Of a stretch of 64,000 nucleotides of DNA, positions 1 to 8,296 are shown piece by piece. The first letter of the stretch is position 1. Each line of letters starts with the position of its first letter. The translations under genes were made by a program, and so were the position numbers. Source of the stretch: Telmatospirillum sp. (GTDB lineage Bacteria > Pseudomonadota > Alphaproteobacteria > CACIAM-22H2); the NCBI GenBank assembly GCA_020248985.1, contig JADCGL010000012.1, positions 1 through 64,000 of the forward strand. Reading direction: 5' to 3'. A model generated the notes under the pieces. It ran no database searches and was not told the origin of the DNA. It worked only from the letters and a program-made list of their open reading frames with translations.

Positions 1-1090
1 CCGACAAATGCTTGCGCTCGAAAATGTCGCGCAGCAATTCGCGGTAGCGCGGGCCCATCAGGATCGTGTGGTGCTGCACGTCTTCGTAGCGGCACTTGGT
101 GCCGAAATACCAGACGAACAGCCCCATCGAATAGCGCATGCCTTCGACCTTGCGGTCGGTCCAGCGGCGGCGATGTTCGGGGGCGATCATGCTGCGGTAG
201 GTGTAGGCCGAATCCGCGTTCGAGACGACGATGTCGGCGGCGAGCGTCTCGCCGTTGGCGAGCGTGACGCCCGTCGCCCGGCGGTTCGAAACTTCGATGC
301 GCGAGACCGCGGCGTTGCAGCGCAAGGTGCCGCCCTGGCCTTCGATGAGGCCGACGAGGCCCTGCACCACAGCACCCATGCCGCCCATCGCGAAATGCAC
401 GCCCCATTTGCGTTCGAGAAACGCGATCAGGCAGAAAATGGCACTCGCCGCAAACGGATTGCCGCCGACGAGCAGCGGATGGAAGCTCAAAAGCTCGCGC
501 AGCTGCGGATCCTGGATGTGCTTGGAAACGAGGCTGTAGACCGTGCGGTAGCTTTCGAGCCGCAGCAATTGCGGGGCGATTTTGACCATGTCGAGGAACG
601 AGCCGAAGGGCTGGTCGACGAGCTGCTCGAAGCCGACCTTGAAAATGTCTTCGCTCGCTTTGACGAAACGGTCGAACCCGGCGACGTCGGCCGGGTTGAA
701 CTTCGCCACTTCCGCGCGCATGCGATCGGGGTCGCCCGAATAGTCGAAGCTTTTGCCGTTTTCGAAACAGATGCGGTAGAACGGATCGATCGCGCGCAGC
801 GAAATGTCGTCGGACATCTTGCGTCCGCACAAGGTCCAGAGTTCTTCGAGCATGTGCGGGGCGGTGATGATCGTAGGGCCGGCATCGAAGGCAAAGCCGT
901 CCTGGCGGAACACCGAGGCGCGGCCGCCGGCTTGGTCGAGCTTCTCGAGCACCGTCACCCGATAGCCGCGGGCACCGAGCCGGATCGCCGCGGCAAGTCC
1001 GCCGAAGCCGCTGCCGATCACGATCGCGTGCGGGCGCGGATCGGGATCGCTCGAACCGGTCTTCGGCTCGCGTATGAATGCCACGGTCAT
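1..1090 (-). CDS. crtI: Phytoene desaturase CrtI (3' end outside the window)
   Basis: FAD-dependent desaturase that introduces double bonds into phytoene for carotenoid synthesis. It is a membrane-associated flavoenzyme. The ATG at 1090 follows a purine-rich GGGGGGAAGGG ribosome site. The reading frame stays open for 363 codons to the left edge, so the C-terminus is missing. The N-terminal Rossmann motif VIGSGFGGLAAAIRLG (about residues 24-39), followed by LEK and GGRAS, is the classic dinucleotide-binding signature of CrtI-type amine-oxidase-fold proteins. The segment FDAGPT is also typical. It is divergent from bchO with a 123-bp gap, as expected in a photosynthesis gene cluster. A related desaturase such as CrtD is possible, because substrate specificity cannot be read from this part. 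Confidence 0.88.
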   Translation of the reverse strand, partial: MTVAFIREPKTGSSDPDPRPHAIVIGSGFGGLAAAIRLGARGYRVTVLEKLDQAGGRASVFRQDGFAFDAGPTIITAPHMLEELWTLCGRKMSDDISLRAIDPFYRICFENGKSFDYSGDPDRMRAEVAKFNPADVAGFDRFVKASEDIFKVGFEQLVDQPFGSFLDMVKIAPQLLRLESYRTVYSLVSKHIQDPQLRELLSFHPLLVGGNPFAASAIFCLIAFLERKWGVHFAMGGMGAVVQGLVGLIEGQGGTLRCNAAVSRIEVSNRRATGVTLANGETLAADIVVSNADSAYTYRSMIAPEHRRRWTDRKVEGMRYSMGLFVWYFGTKCRYEDVQHHTILMGPRYRELLRDIFERKHLS

Positions 1091-1131
1091 TTGCCCTTCC
1101 CCCCAGGCGAGTGACGTCCCCCGAGTCCTAC

Positions 1132-1149
1132 TGTAAACCCAGGTTGGCA
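1132..1149. promoter_or_regulatory. Degenerate PpsR/CrtJ-like site between crtI and bchO
   Basis: TGTAA-N8-TGGCA matches the known PpsR/CrtJ consensus TGTAA-N8-TTACA fully in the left half and 3 of 5 in the right half. It lies in the divergent crtI-bchO gap, where this repressor commonly binds in purple bacteria. The match is partial, so this is a candidate only. Confidence 0.3.
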
Positions 1150-1213
1150 CTTTTCGGAAGACGTTCATCAAGCTAAGCTGACAGAATCTTTTCGACAGGG
1201 GATCGGGGTTTGT

Positions 1214-2098
1214 ATGGCGGCGGCGGGACCGAACTGGGAGCGCGCGGGCGCCGATTGGCCCAACCGCAGCGCAAGCCGCTTCGTGAAATCAGGCGAATTG
1301 CGCTGGCATGTGCAGGTCGCCGGCAGCGGGCCCGTGGTGCTGTTGATCCACGGTACCGGGGCCGCCACCCATTCCTGGCGCGGCGTGCTGCCGCTTCTGG
1401 CGGACCATTTTACCGTTGTGGCGCCCGATTTGCCGGGCCACGGTTTCTCCGACATTCCGCCGGCGGCACAGCTCTCGCTGCCGGGCATGGCCAAAGCCGC
1501 GGGCCAGCTGCTCGAAGAATTGGGTCTCGCACCGGCACTGTGCGTGGGCCATTCGGCCGGGGCCGCGATCGCTGCGCGCATGTGCCTCGACGGGCGCATC
1601 GCACCGGCGGGTTTGGTATCGCTCAACGGCGCCTTGCTGCCGCTGCGCGGCTTCGCGGGCCGCTTCTTTTCGCCGGCTGCGAAGCTGCTCGCGAACCTGC
1701 CGCTCGTCCCCGATCTCGTGGCATGGCGCGCCAAGGATCGTGCGGCGATCGAACGGCTGATGGCCGATACGGGCTCGAAGCTCGATCCCGCAGGCATCGA
1801 ATTCTACCGCCGCCTCATGGCAAGCCTGCGCCATGTCGAAGCAACGCTCGGCATGATGGCGAATTGGGACCTCGATGCGTTTGTGCGCGATCTGCCGAAG
1901 CTCGCTGTTCCACTTGCCTTGGTGGTGGGCGCGAACGACCGCACGGTGCCGCCGCGCGATGCGCAGCGCGTGAAAACGCTGCTGCCCGATGCGGCCGTGG
2001 AAACGCAAAGCGGCCTCGGCCATCTCGCGCACGAGGAAGATCCCACCGCCGCGGCCTCGGCCATTCGCCGCTACGCGGCAAGCTGGGGCATCGCCTAA
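1214..2098 (+). CDS. bchO: Alpha/beta hydrolase BchO, Mg-chelatase-associated
   Basis: 294-residue alpha/beta-hydrolase-fold protein of the BchO family, a putative accessory factor of magnesium chelatase in bacteriochlorophyll synthesis. Visible features are the oxyanion-hole segment HGTGAATHSW (about 45-54), the nucleophile elbow GHSAGAA (about 112-118), a late acid in GANDRTVP and a catalytic His in GLGHLAHEE. The ATG at 1214 gives the family-typical length and N-terminus. It is convergent with bchD. The two stop codons interlock over 2095-2098. In most phototrophs bchO follows bchID on the same strand, so the inversion is unusual. Its biochemical reaction is not established even in model organisms. 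Confidence 0.85.
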   Translation: MAAAGPNWERAGADWPNRSASRFVKSGELRWHVQVAGSGPVVLLIHGTGAATHSWRGVLPLLADHFTVVAPDLPGHGFSDIPPAAQLSLPGMAKAAGQLLEELGLAPALCVGHSAGAAIAARMCLDGRIAPAGLVSLNGALLPLRGFAGRFFSPAAKLLANLPLVPDLVAWRAKDRAAIERLMADTGSKLDPAGIEFYRRLMASLRHVEATLGMMANWDLDAFVRDLPKLAVPLALVVGANDRTVPPRDAQRVKTLLPDAAVETQSGLGHLAHEEDPTAAASAIRRYAASWGIA

Positions 2099-3858
2099 GC
2101 GAAACTGCCGCGCACGACCTTGTTCAACGTCGCGGCATCGGCGCGCGGCAAGGCAAGATACACAGCCCCCATCGCGGTACTCAGCGTCTGGGCGAGCGGC
2201 GTAGGTCGCTGGCCTGTATCGACGAGCAGCACACGCAAAGACGTGGCACGAATGCGGCGCGCGGCATCCATCGCATCGGCCTCCGCCGCGTCGCGTCCGC
2301 CGATCCCGGCGCGCGTCACGTTGGCGCGGCCGTCGGTCAGCAGCACCAAGGTGGGCGTGCCGCCCTGGCGGCGAATGGCTTCGGCAAGCTCGCGCGCCGT
2401 ATCCATACCGGTCGCAAGCGGTGTGCCGCCGCCGCCCGGCAAACCCGCCAAGGCGCGTTTGGCGCGCACAAGCGAGCGTGTGGGCGGCAGCACCAGTTCC
2501 GCACGCCCGGCGCGGAATGCGATTACGGACACGCGGTCGCGCCGCACATAGCAGTCGGCCAGCAGCAATTCGACCGCCCCCTTGGTCTCGGCCAGACGGT
2601 GCAAGGCAGCCGAGCCCGACGCGTCGATCGCGAAGATCGTGGTCGTCTCGCGGCGCTGCTTGAAGCGCGTCACGCGGAAATCTTCCGAGAGCACGCGCAC
2701 GCGCGGGCCCGCTGTCGCGCCCGCCGCACGAATGCGCTGCCAGGGGGCGGCCGCGCGCAAGGTCGCCACAAGATTGAGGCGCGCATTGCGCTGGCCCGGC
2801 ATGCCGCGGAATATGCCCGCAGGCCTGCCGCGCTTGCCGGATTTCTGCAGCGCCCCCGACTTGCCCGCCGAGTCCGCACCGCCACCGAGCGCCTTGGCAA
2901 CCTTGAGGCGTGCCAGCAGATCGGGCGGAATCGCGGCGGCCGCCGCTTCGAGCACTATGTCGTCGAGCGGTTTGTCGGGCGTGGCCTGCTCCGTCGGCGG
3001 CTCGGCATCGTCGCCCTGCTCGGGCGGTGGCGGCGGCGCTTCTTCTTGTTCCTCTTCGACCGGCGGGGCGGGTACTTGCGTCGCGCGATGCGCAAGCACG
3101 AGTGCGCACCCCACCGACACATCGTCGCCGGTCACGGCTTCGCGGCCGAACAAGGCGGCCGAGGCGCGGGCCGCGCGCAAAGTGAGCAGATCGGCACGCG
3201 AAGAACCGATGCCGAGTGCGAGCGCCGTGCCGCAGATCGCGGCGTGCATCTCGGGCGCGATTTCGATCTGCGCGAGGCTTTCGCGCGCCGCCGCGATCGC
3301 CTCGCGGTCGATTGAAGAAGCGCCGATCTCGCCGTGCCGCACCGCCCCAAGGTCGGCGAAAAACGCGAGCCGCTCGGCGAATGCGGCGGGGAGCTGCTCG
3401 TCGGCCTCGACCGCTTCGTCGAGCGCGATCGCGGCAAGGCGCGTCGGTGTCGCCAACGACAACCCATCGCGCGCCAGCACCACTTCGCCGCGATCGAGCA
3501 CGGCCACAATACGCGCGGCCGTCTCAGGCGCCAGCCGCTCGGCCATCGCGAAGACGGCCACCCCGCCATCGACCTCGGCCAGCACGCCGCGCTCGGCCAC
3601 CGGGCGGCCTGCCTTCAAGGTCGCGGCAAGATCGAGCCCGCCCAAGAGGCGTTCGTCGGCGATCTGCAGCGGTACACGCTTCCACGGCGCATCTGCGGGC
3701 AGCAAATCGCGCAAAAGGCCCAGCAATGCGTCGCGCGCGAAACCTGCGGGGGCGCGCAAATGCAAACCGCCGAGCCCTGCCGGATCAATCGCGAGCAGCT
3801 GCACGGCGAGCACCGCGCGATCCCACGCCGAACCGGCCATGGGCGCGCCGTCGCTCAC
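2095..3858 (-). CDS. bchD: Magnesium chelatase subunit D
   Basis: 587-residue BchD. It partners BchI in the ATP-driven motor that inserts Mg into protoporphyrin IX via BchH. The N-terminal third is AAA-like but lacks a convincing Walker A. The middle holds an acidic, Pro-rich linker (EEEQEEAPPPPPEQ). The C-terminus is a VWA/integrin-I domain with the MIDAS motif DASGS in IFAIDASGSAAL. The start chosen is GTG 3858, which overlaps the bchI stop as GTGA and so suggests translational coupling. ATG 3840, six codons inside, is the alternative. Neither start has a strong Shine-Dalgarno sequence. It is co-transcribed with bchI and its 3' end overlaps bchO. Confidence 0.9.
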   Translation of the reverse strand: MSDGAPMAGSAWDRAVLAVQLLAIDPAGLGGLHLRAPAGFARDALLGLLRDLLPADAPWKRVPLQIADERLLGGLDLAATLKAGRPVAERGVLAEVDGGVAVFAMAERLAPETAARIVAVLDRGEVVLARDGLSLATPTRLAAIALDEAVEADEQLPAAFAERLAFFADLGAVRHGEIGASSIDREAIAAARESLAQIEIAPEMHAAICGTALALGIGSSRADLLTLRAARASAALFGREAVTGDDVSVGCALVLAHRATQVPAPPVEEEQEEAPPPPPEQGDDAEPPTEQATPDKPLDDIVLEAAAAAIPPDLLARLKVAKALGGGADSAGKSGALQKSGKRGRPAGIFRGMPGQRNARLNLVATLRAAAPWQRIRAAGATAGPRVRVLSEDFRVTRFKQRRETTTIFAIDASGSAALHRLAETKGAVELLLADCYVRRDRVSVIAFRAGRAELVLPPTRSLVRAKRALAGLPGGGGTPLATGMDTARELAEAIRRQGGTPTLVLLTDGRANVTRAGIGGRDAAEADAMDAARRIRATSLRVLLVDTGQRPTPLAQTLSTAMGAVYLALPRADAATLNKVVRGSFA

Positions 3859-4877
3859 GCGCTGAAAAGTTCGGAAATGGCGCGTTCGACGCGCACGCTC
3901 GAGCCCGTATCGTCGAGCGGATTGCGCCGCAGCCGATGGCGCAGCACGGAAGGGGCGAGGCGGCGAATATGCGTGTCGCCCACGCTTGCGTCGCCGTCGA
4001 GCGCGGCAAGCGCACGCGCGGCCCGAATGAGCGTGATCTCGCCGCGCAGACCGTCGGTGCCGAGCTTCATGCAAAGCTCGGCCACGCGCTTCAACGCGGC
4101 GTCGGCGACGGCGATGTCGGGCAGACGCTTGCGCGCGGCCACGATGCGCGCGCGCAATTTGGCGTCGGCCGCCTTCCACTTCTCGACGAACGCCGCCCGG
4201 TCGCGTTCGAACAGGTCGCGACGTTTGACGACTTCGACACGCGTTTCGAGATCGGTCGGCGTTTTGACTTCGATCGACAGCCCGAAACGGTCGAGCAATT
4301 GCGGGCGCAATTCGCCCTCTTCGGGATTGCCGCTGCCGATCAGCGAAAAACGCGCGGGATGGCGCACGCTCAGGCCTTCGCGCTCGACGACGTTCTCACC
4401 CGAGGCGGCCACGTCGATCAGCAAATCGACGAGATGGTCCTCGAGCAGATTCACTTCGTCGATATAGAGAAAGCCGCGATTGGCACGCGCGAGCAAGCCC
4501 GGCTCGAAGGCCTTTTCGCCGCGCGTGAGCGCACGCTCGAGATCGAGCGCGCCCACGACGCGGTCTTCGGTCGCGCCCAGCGGCAGATCGACGACCGGAA
4601 CGGCCGCTTGCCGCGTGCGCGTGCGCGCTTCTTTGTGAATCGAACAATAGGGGCAAGCAGCAAGATCGCCGTCGGGATCGCACGAATAGGGGCAACCCTC
4701 GACCGCGCGCATCTTCGGCAGCAAGGCGGCAAGGGCGCGTACGGCCGTCGACTTGCCCGTACCGCGGTCGCCGAACACGAGCAGACCGCCAATACCGGGA
4801 TCGATGGCGGCCACCGTCAAAGCGAGCTTGAGTTCGTCCTGCCCGACAATGGCCGAAAACGGAAACGCAGCTGACAT
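3855..4877 (-). CDS. bchI: Magnesium chelatase ATPase subunit I
   Basis: 340-residue AAA+ ATPase of magnesium chelatase, the first committed step of bacteriochlorophyll synthesis. Motifs in order are Walker A GDRGTGKST (about 36-44), Walker B FLYIDEVNLLE, sensor-type segment SLIGSGNPEEGELRP, and arginine-finger-like residues in LLDRFGLS. Four closely spaced cysteines sit in GCPYSC and ACPYC between Walker A and B, typical of BchI. The length is normal for the family. It is the first gene of a bchI-bchD unit read leftwards, with a 137-bp divergent gap to the P450 gene. Confidence 0.95.
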   Translation of the reverse strand: MSAAFPFSAIVGQDELKLALTVAAIDPGIGGLLVFGDRGTGKSTAVRALAALLPKMRAVEGCPYSCDPDGDLAACPYCSIHKEARTRTRQAAVPVVDLPLGATEDRVVGALDLERALTRGEKAFEPGLLARANRGFLYIDEVNLLEDHLVDLLIDVAASGENVVEREGLSVRHPARFSLIGSGNPEEGELRPQLLDRFGLSIEVKTPTDLETRVEVVKRRDLFERDRAAFVEKWKAADAKLRARIVAARKRLPDIAVADAALKRVAELCMKLGTDGLRGEITLIRAARALAALDGDASVGDTHIRRLAPSVLRHRLRRNPLDDTGSSVRVERAISELFSA

Positions 4878-5014
4878 GCCCCCTCCCCTGTTGTGCGAAT
4901 CCCTCTGCCCCCAGGGACTTGCCCAGCCACATTAGCCGCGCGATTCGCCGGGTCAATGGGCAAAGGCGCCTCTTGCCGCATGGCAGGCCAAGCACTTAGG
5001 CTCAGGCTCTCGCC

Positions 5015-6406
5015 TTGGGGGGAATTCTGATCGACGCCAACGCTCTCTACCGGCCGCCAGCACCCGCACCTTTGTCGGCACTCGCCGCACTCGTGCGCAC
5101 GGTGCTGCGCGGCGAGCAGGATCTTTTGAGCCTACTGCCGGCCGAAGCCTATTCGAAGCCGATCACGCCGCTCGGCTTTTCGCGCCGCTCGATCCTGCTC
5201 GTCAACGATCCGGCGGTCTCGACCGAAATCTTCGCCGATGCAGAAGGCATCTATCCCAAAAACGATCTGATGGTCGGCGCCCTCGAACCGCTCGTCGGCA
5301 ATTCGATGTTCGTCTCGAGCGGCGAGATCTGGCGCCGCCAGCGCCGCATGATCGATCCGGCCTTCTCGCATATGCGCATCAACCGCGCTTTCGACGTGAT
5401 GGCAGCAACGGTCGACGACTACGAAAGCCATCTCGACCGCGTCGCCGGCACGGGCGAATCCATCTCGCTCGACGCGGCCATGAGCCACCTGACGGCCGAC
5501 ATCGTCTGCCGCACGATCTTTTCCAAATCGCTCGAATCGCAGACGGCGCGCGACGTGTTCGACAATTTCCTGATCTTCGAACGGCACGTCGCCAATGTCG
5601 AGCTCGGGCGCCTCATCTTCGGCAGACCGTTTGCGCAAGTGCACCAATCGGACACGGTGCTGGCGGCGTGCGCGCGCATCCGGCGGCATATTGGCGATCT
5701 CGTCGATCCGCGCATCGCAACCGGGGCAGCGCAGATCGACGACATCGCCGGTGCGGTGATCGCCGCGCAAGATCCGCAAAGCGGCCTCCGCTTCACGCGC
5801 GAAGAACTGATCGACCAGATCGGCGTGTTTTTCCTGGCGGGCCACGAAACGACGGCGAGCGCTTTGACCTGGGTCTTTTTCATCCTGTCGATGCGGCCCG
5901 AGATCGTGGCGCGCATGCGCGCCGAAATCGCGCGCGTCTCGGGCGACGGGCCGGTCGAATTCGAACACGCCAAGCAGATGGTCTATGTGCGCAATGTGTT
6001 TCGCGAAACCCTGCGCCTCTATCCGCCGATCACGTTCCTGCCGCGCGTGGCGGCGGCAGACACGACGATCGCGGGAAGGCGCATCAAGCGCGGGGCGATG
6101 GTGATGCTCGCACCGTGGGCCACGCATCGCAACGCGATCTACTGGAAAAACGCCGACCGTTTCGATCCCGACCGGTTCGCACCTGAAAACGAAAAGAATT
6201 TGGTGCCCGGCACCTACATGCCGTTCGGCCTCGGCCAGCGCATTTGTGTAGGCGCTGCCTTCGCGACGTTCGAAAGCTGCCTCATCCTTGCACGCCTCGT
6301 GCGGCGCTACGATTTCGAAACGCTGGCGCCTGAGAAAGTGCGGCCCGTAGCGCGCCTCACCACGCGCCCGTCGCGCGAAATCAGCGTGCGAGTGCGCCGA
6401 CGCTGA
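5015..6406 (+). CDS. Cytochrome P450 in the pigment cluster
   Basis: 463-residue P450 monooxygenase. The I-helix oxygen-activation motif is AGHETT, the K-helix ExxR is ETLR followed by LYPP, and the heme-binding loop is FGLGQRICVG with the ligand cysteine. There is no N-terminal membrane anchor, as is usual for a soluble bacterial P450. There is no early ATG. The frame opens with TTG 5015, and the G-run 5017-5022 could instead serve a start at ATT 5024 or CTG 5027, so the exact N-terminus is uncertain. It is divergent from bchI. Its 3' end overlaps the next, convergent gene by 26 bp. Location suggests tailoring of a carotenoid or another isoprenoid, which is inference only. Confidence 0.85.
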   Translation: MGGILIDANALYRPPAPAPLSALAALVRTVLRGEQDLLSLLPAEAYSKPITPLGFSRRSILLVNDPAVSTEIFADAEGIYPKNDLMVGALEPLVGNSMFVSSGEIWRRQRRMIDPAFSHMRINRAFDVMAATVDDYESHLDRVAGTGESISLDAAMSHLTADIVCRTIFSKSLESQTARDVFDNFLIFERHVANVELGRLIFGRPFAQVHQSDTVLAACARIRRHIGDLVDPRIATGAAQIDDIAGAVIAAQDPQSGLRFTREELIDQIGVFFLAGHETTASALTWVFFILSMRPEIVARMRAEIARVSGDGPVEFEHAKQMVYVRNVFRETLRLYPPITFLPRVAAADTTIAGRRIKRGAMVMLAPWATHRNAIYWKNADRFDPDRFAPENEKNLVPGTYMPFGLGQRICVGAAFATFESCLILARLVRRYDFETLAPEKVRPVARLTTRPSREISVRVRRR

Positions 6407-7118
6407 GGCGTGCGCGCCGCGCTTTGCGGTCAATCTGGAACTGGTGGTAGACGATCAGCGCAATGCCGGTCGCAAGCGGGATCGCCCACAAAGTGGGGCT
6501 GAAGGCGTTGTGCGGCATGAAGCGCACGGCCCCGAACGCCAGAAACGCCGTATAGACCGAAATGCCGGCGCCCACGAGCGCCTTCACATGTTCCTTCAAA
6601 TAGTCGCTGCGCCCGGGCTCGGCTTTGGCCGCGAAGTAGAGGTTGGTTGCGCCCGACGCAATGCCAACGGCCGAGATGCCCATCATCAAGGGCTGGTCGA
6701 TAAGCCAGCCTTGGAACGCGCAGTTCGCGGCCGCAACCATGACCAACAGCTGCAGCGCCACGTTGGGCCAGCTGCGGTTGGCCGCATGGTCGAACTTATT
6801 GCGGATCGCCGACATTCCGTGCCAGCACAGACTCACCGTGAGGATCGCGAGATACAACATCATCCAGCCGAACAGGCCGCGCACGAGGGCGGCATCGTCG
6901 AGCTTGGGATGGGTTTCGAGCGGTGCCGCAAGCGAGCACAGACTCATACCGATCGCCATCGCGGCCGTAACGAGCAGGCAATTGTAGAACACGCGCCCCC
7001 AGCGCCGATGTGCAGCCGCCCCCTTGCGGCCCACGACCGGCACCCAAAACGACACCAGCCCCGTTGCCCCCGTCGCGACATGCACGACCAGGAAGCACAT
7101 GAACAATATTTCGATCAC
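6381..7118 (-). CDS. DUF2306-like integral membrane protein
   Basis: 245 residues with seven or eight predicted hydrophobic helices and short basic loops. The first segment begins MIEILFMCFLVVHVATGATG, followed by the loop HRRWGRVFYN. The C-terminal third has LKEHVKALVGAGISVYTAF, a pattern seen in DUF2306-type membrane proteins of unknown role. It is probably in the inner membrane. It is convergent with the P450 (shared bases 6381-6406) and divergent from ispH. I do not recognise a specific function. The conserved His in HRRWG and EHVKAL could bind a metal or heme, but this is speculation. Confidence 0.6.
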   Translation of the reverse strand: MIEILFMCFLVVHVATGATGLVSFWVPVVGRKGAAAHRRWGRVFYNCLLVTAAMAIGMSLCSLAAPLETHPKLDDAALVRGLFGWMMLYLAILTVSLCWHGMSAIRNKFDHAANRSWPNVALQLLVMVAAANCAFQGWLIDQPLMMGISAVGIASGATNLYFAAKAEPGRSDYLKEHVKALVGAGISVYTAFLAFGAVRFMPHNAFSPTLWAIPLATGIALIVYHQFQIDRKARRARLSVGALAR

Positions 7119-7216
7119 GGCTCTTCCCCCCTGCGTGCGATCCTATCAGCTGCGCGCGGCCTTGCGAACGGCTTACTCGGTTTACAGTCGCGCGGTATCG
7201 GTGTGCGGGTCCGCAA

Positions 7217-7234
7217 ATGCAAGGTTTCTTGCAT
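7217..7234. promoter_or_regulatory. Inverted repeat upstream of ispH
   Basis: Perfect 7-bp arms ATGCAAG and CTTGCAT flank GTTT. An overlapping palindrome TTGCATGCAA lies at 7229-7238. The site is 64 bp before the ispH start in the 179-bp gap shared with the divergent membrane-protein gene. It looks like an operator for an unknown regulator. Confidence 0.35.
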
Positions 7235-7297
7235 GCAACCTGCGAGTTTGCGAAACTTGGAGACGACAGGACGGCGAGATGAAGGGGGATAGTCTCG

Positions 7298-8218
7298 ATG
7301 CGCGTCATACTGGCCCAGCCACGCGGCTTTTGCGCAGGCGTCGTGCGCGCGATCGCGATCGTCGAGCGTGCCCTCGCCAAATACGGCGCCCCCGTCTATG
7401 TTCGCCACGAGATCGTCCATAACCGCCACGTCGTCGATGCGTTGAAAGCGCAGGGGGCCATCTTCGTCGAATCGCTGGGCGAAATTCCGACCGGAGCCGT
7501 CGCGATTTTCAGCGCGCATGGCGTGCCGAGCGAGGTCGAGCGCGATGCCGAGCGACGCGGACTTGCCGCGATCGACGCAACCTGCCCGCTCGTGAAGAAA
7601 GTGCATATCGAAGGGCGCCGCTACGCGGCCCAAGGCTACGAGGTCGTGCTGATCGGCCACGAGGGCCATCCCGAAGTGGTCGGCACGCTCGGCCAGATCG
7701 ACGGGCGCGTGCATCTGGTCGCAACCGTCGAAGACGTCGCAAGCCTCGAGGTCGCGGATCCCGAGCATCTCGCCTACGTCACACAGACCACGCTCAGCGT
7801 CGACGAAACGCGCGCAGTTGCCGAAGCGCTTCACCGCCGCTTTCCGGCCATCGAAGGACCCGACACCAAGGACATCTGCTACGCCACGCAGAACCGCCAG
7901 ACGGCCGTGCGCGATCTCGCCGCGCGCGTCGATGCCGTGCTGGTCGTGGGGGCCGCCAACAGCTCCAACTCGAACCGCTTGCGCGAGATCGCCGTCGATT
8001 GCGGCGTGCCCGGCTATCTTGTGGACGATGTCGATGCCGTCGATTGGCGCTGGCTCGACACGGTCGAAACGCTCGGCATCACGGCGGGCGCCTCGGCCCC
8101 CGAATCGGTCGTCGATGCGCTGATCGACGGCATTCGCAAGCGCCGCTCGGTCGAGTTGGCCGTTCTCGACGGCGTGCGCGAAACGATGCAATTCCGCCTG
8201 CCGGCCGTTCTGGCCTGA
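7298..8218 (+). CDS. ispH: 4-hydroxy-3-methylbut-2-enyl diphosphate reductase
   Basis: 306-residue IspH (LytB), the final enzyme of the MEP isoprenoid pathway. It reduces HMBPP to IPP and DMAPP with an iron-sulfur cluster. The three cluster cysteines are visible in PRGFCAG (residue 12), ATCPLVKK and ICYATQNRQ. Substrate-binding motifs IGHEGHPE and NSSNSNRL are intact. The ATG at 7298 follows GAAGGGGGATAG. It supplies C5 units for the carotenoid and phytol-type chains made by the adjacent pigment genes. Normal family length. Confidence 0.96.
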   Translation: MRVILAQPRGFCAGVVRAIAIVERALAKYGAPVYVRHEIVHNRHVVDALKAQGAIFVESLGEIPTGAVAIFSAHGVPSEVERDAERRGLAAIDATCPLVKKVHIEGRRYAAQGYEVVLIGHEGHPEVVGTLGQIDGRVHLVATVEDVASLEVADPEHLAYVTQTTLSVDETRAVAEALHRRFPAIEGPDTKDICYATQNRQTAVRDLAARVDAVLVVGAANSSNSNRLREIAVDCGVPGYLVDDVDAVDWRWLDTVETLGITAGASAPESVVDALIDGIRKRRSVELAVLDGVRETMQFRLPAVLA

Positions 8219-8296
8219 GGGCTCGCCCTCTGCACGCTTCTTGCACGGCATTGCCCGGCAATTCACGCGCCCCATAGCCGGACGAGGTCGATCCCC

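Noticed and set aside
8..1114. 368-codon plus-strand frame at the left edge
   Set aside because: The minus strand encodes CrtI here. The plus frame has no domain.
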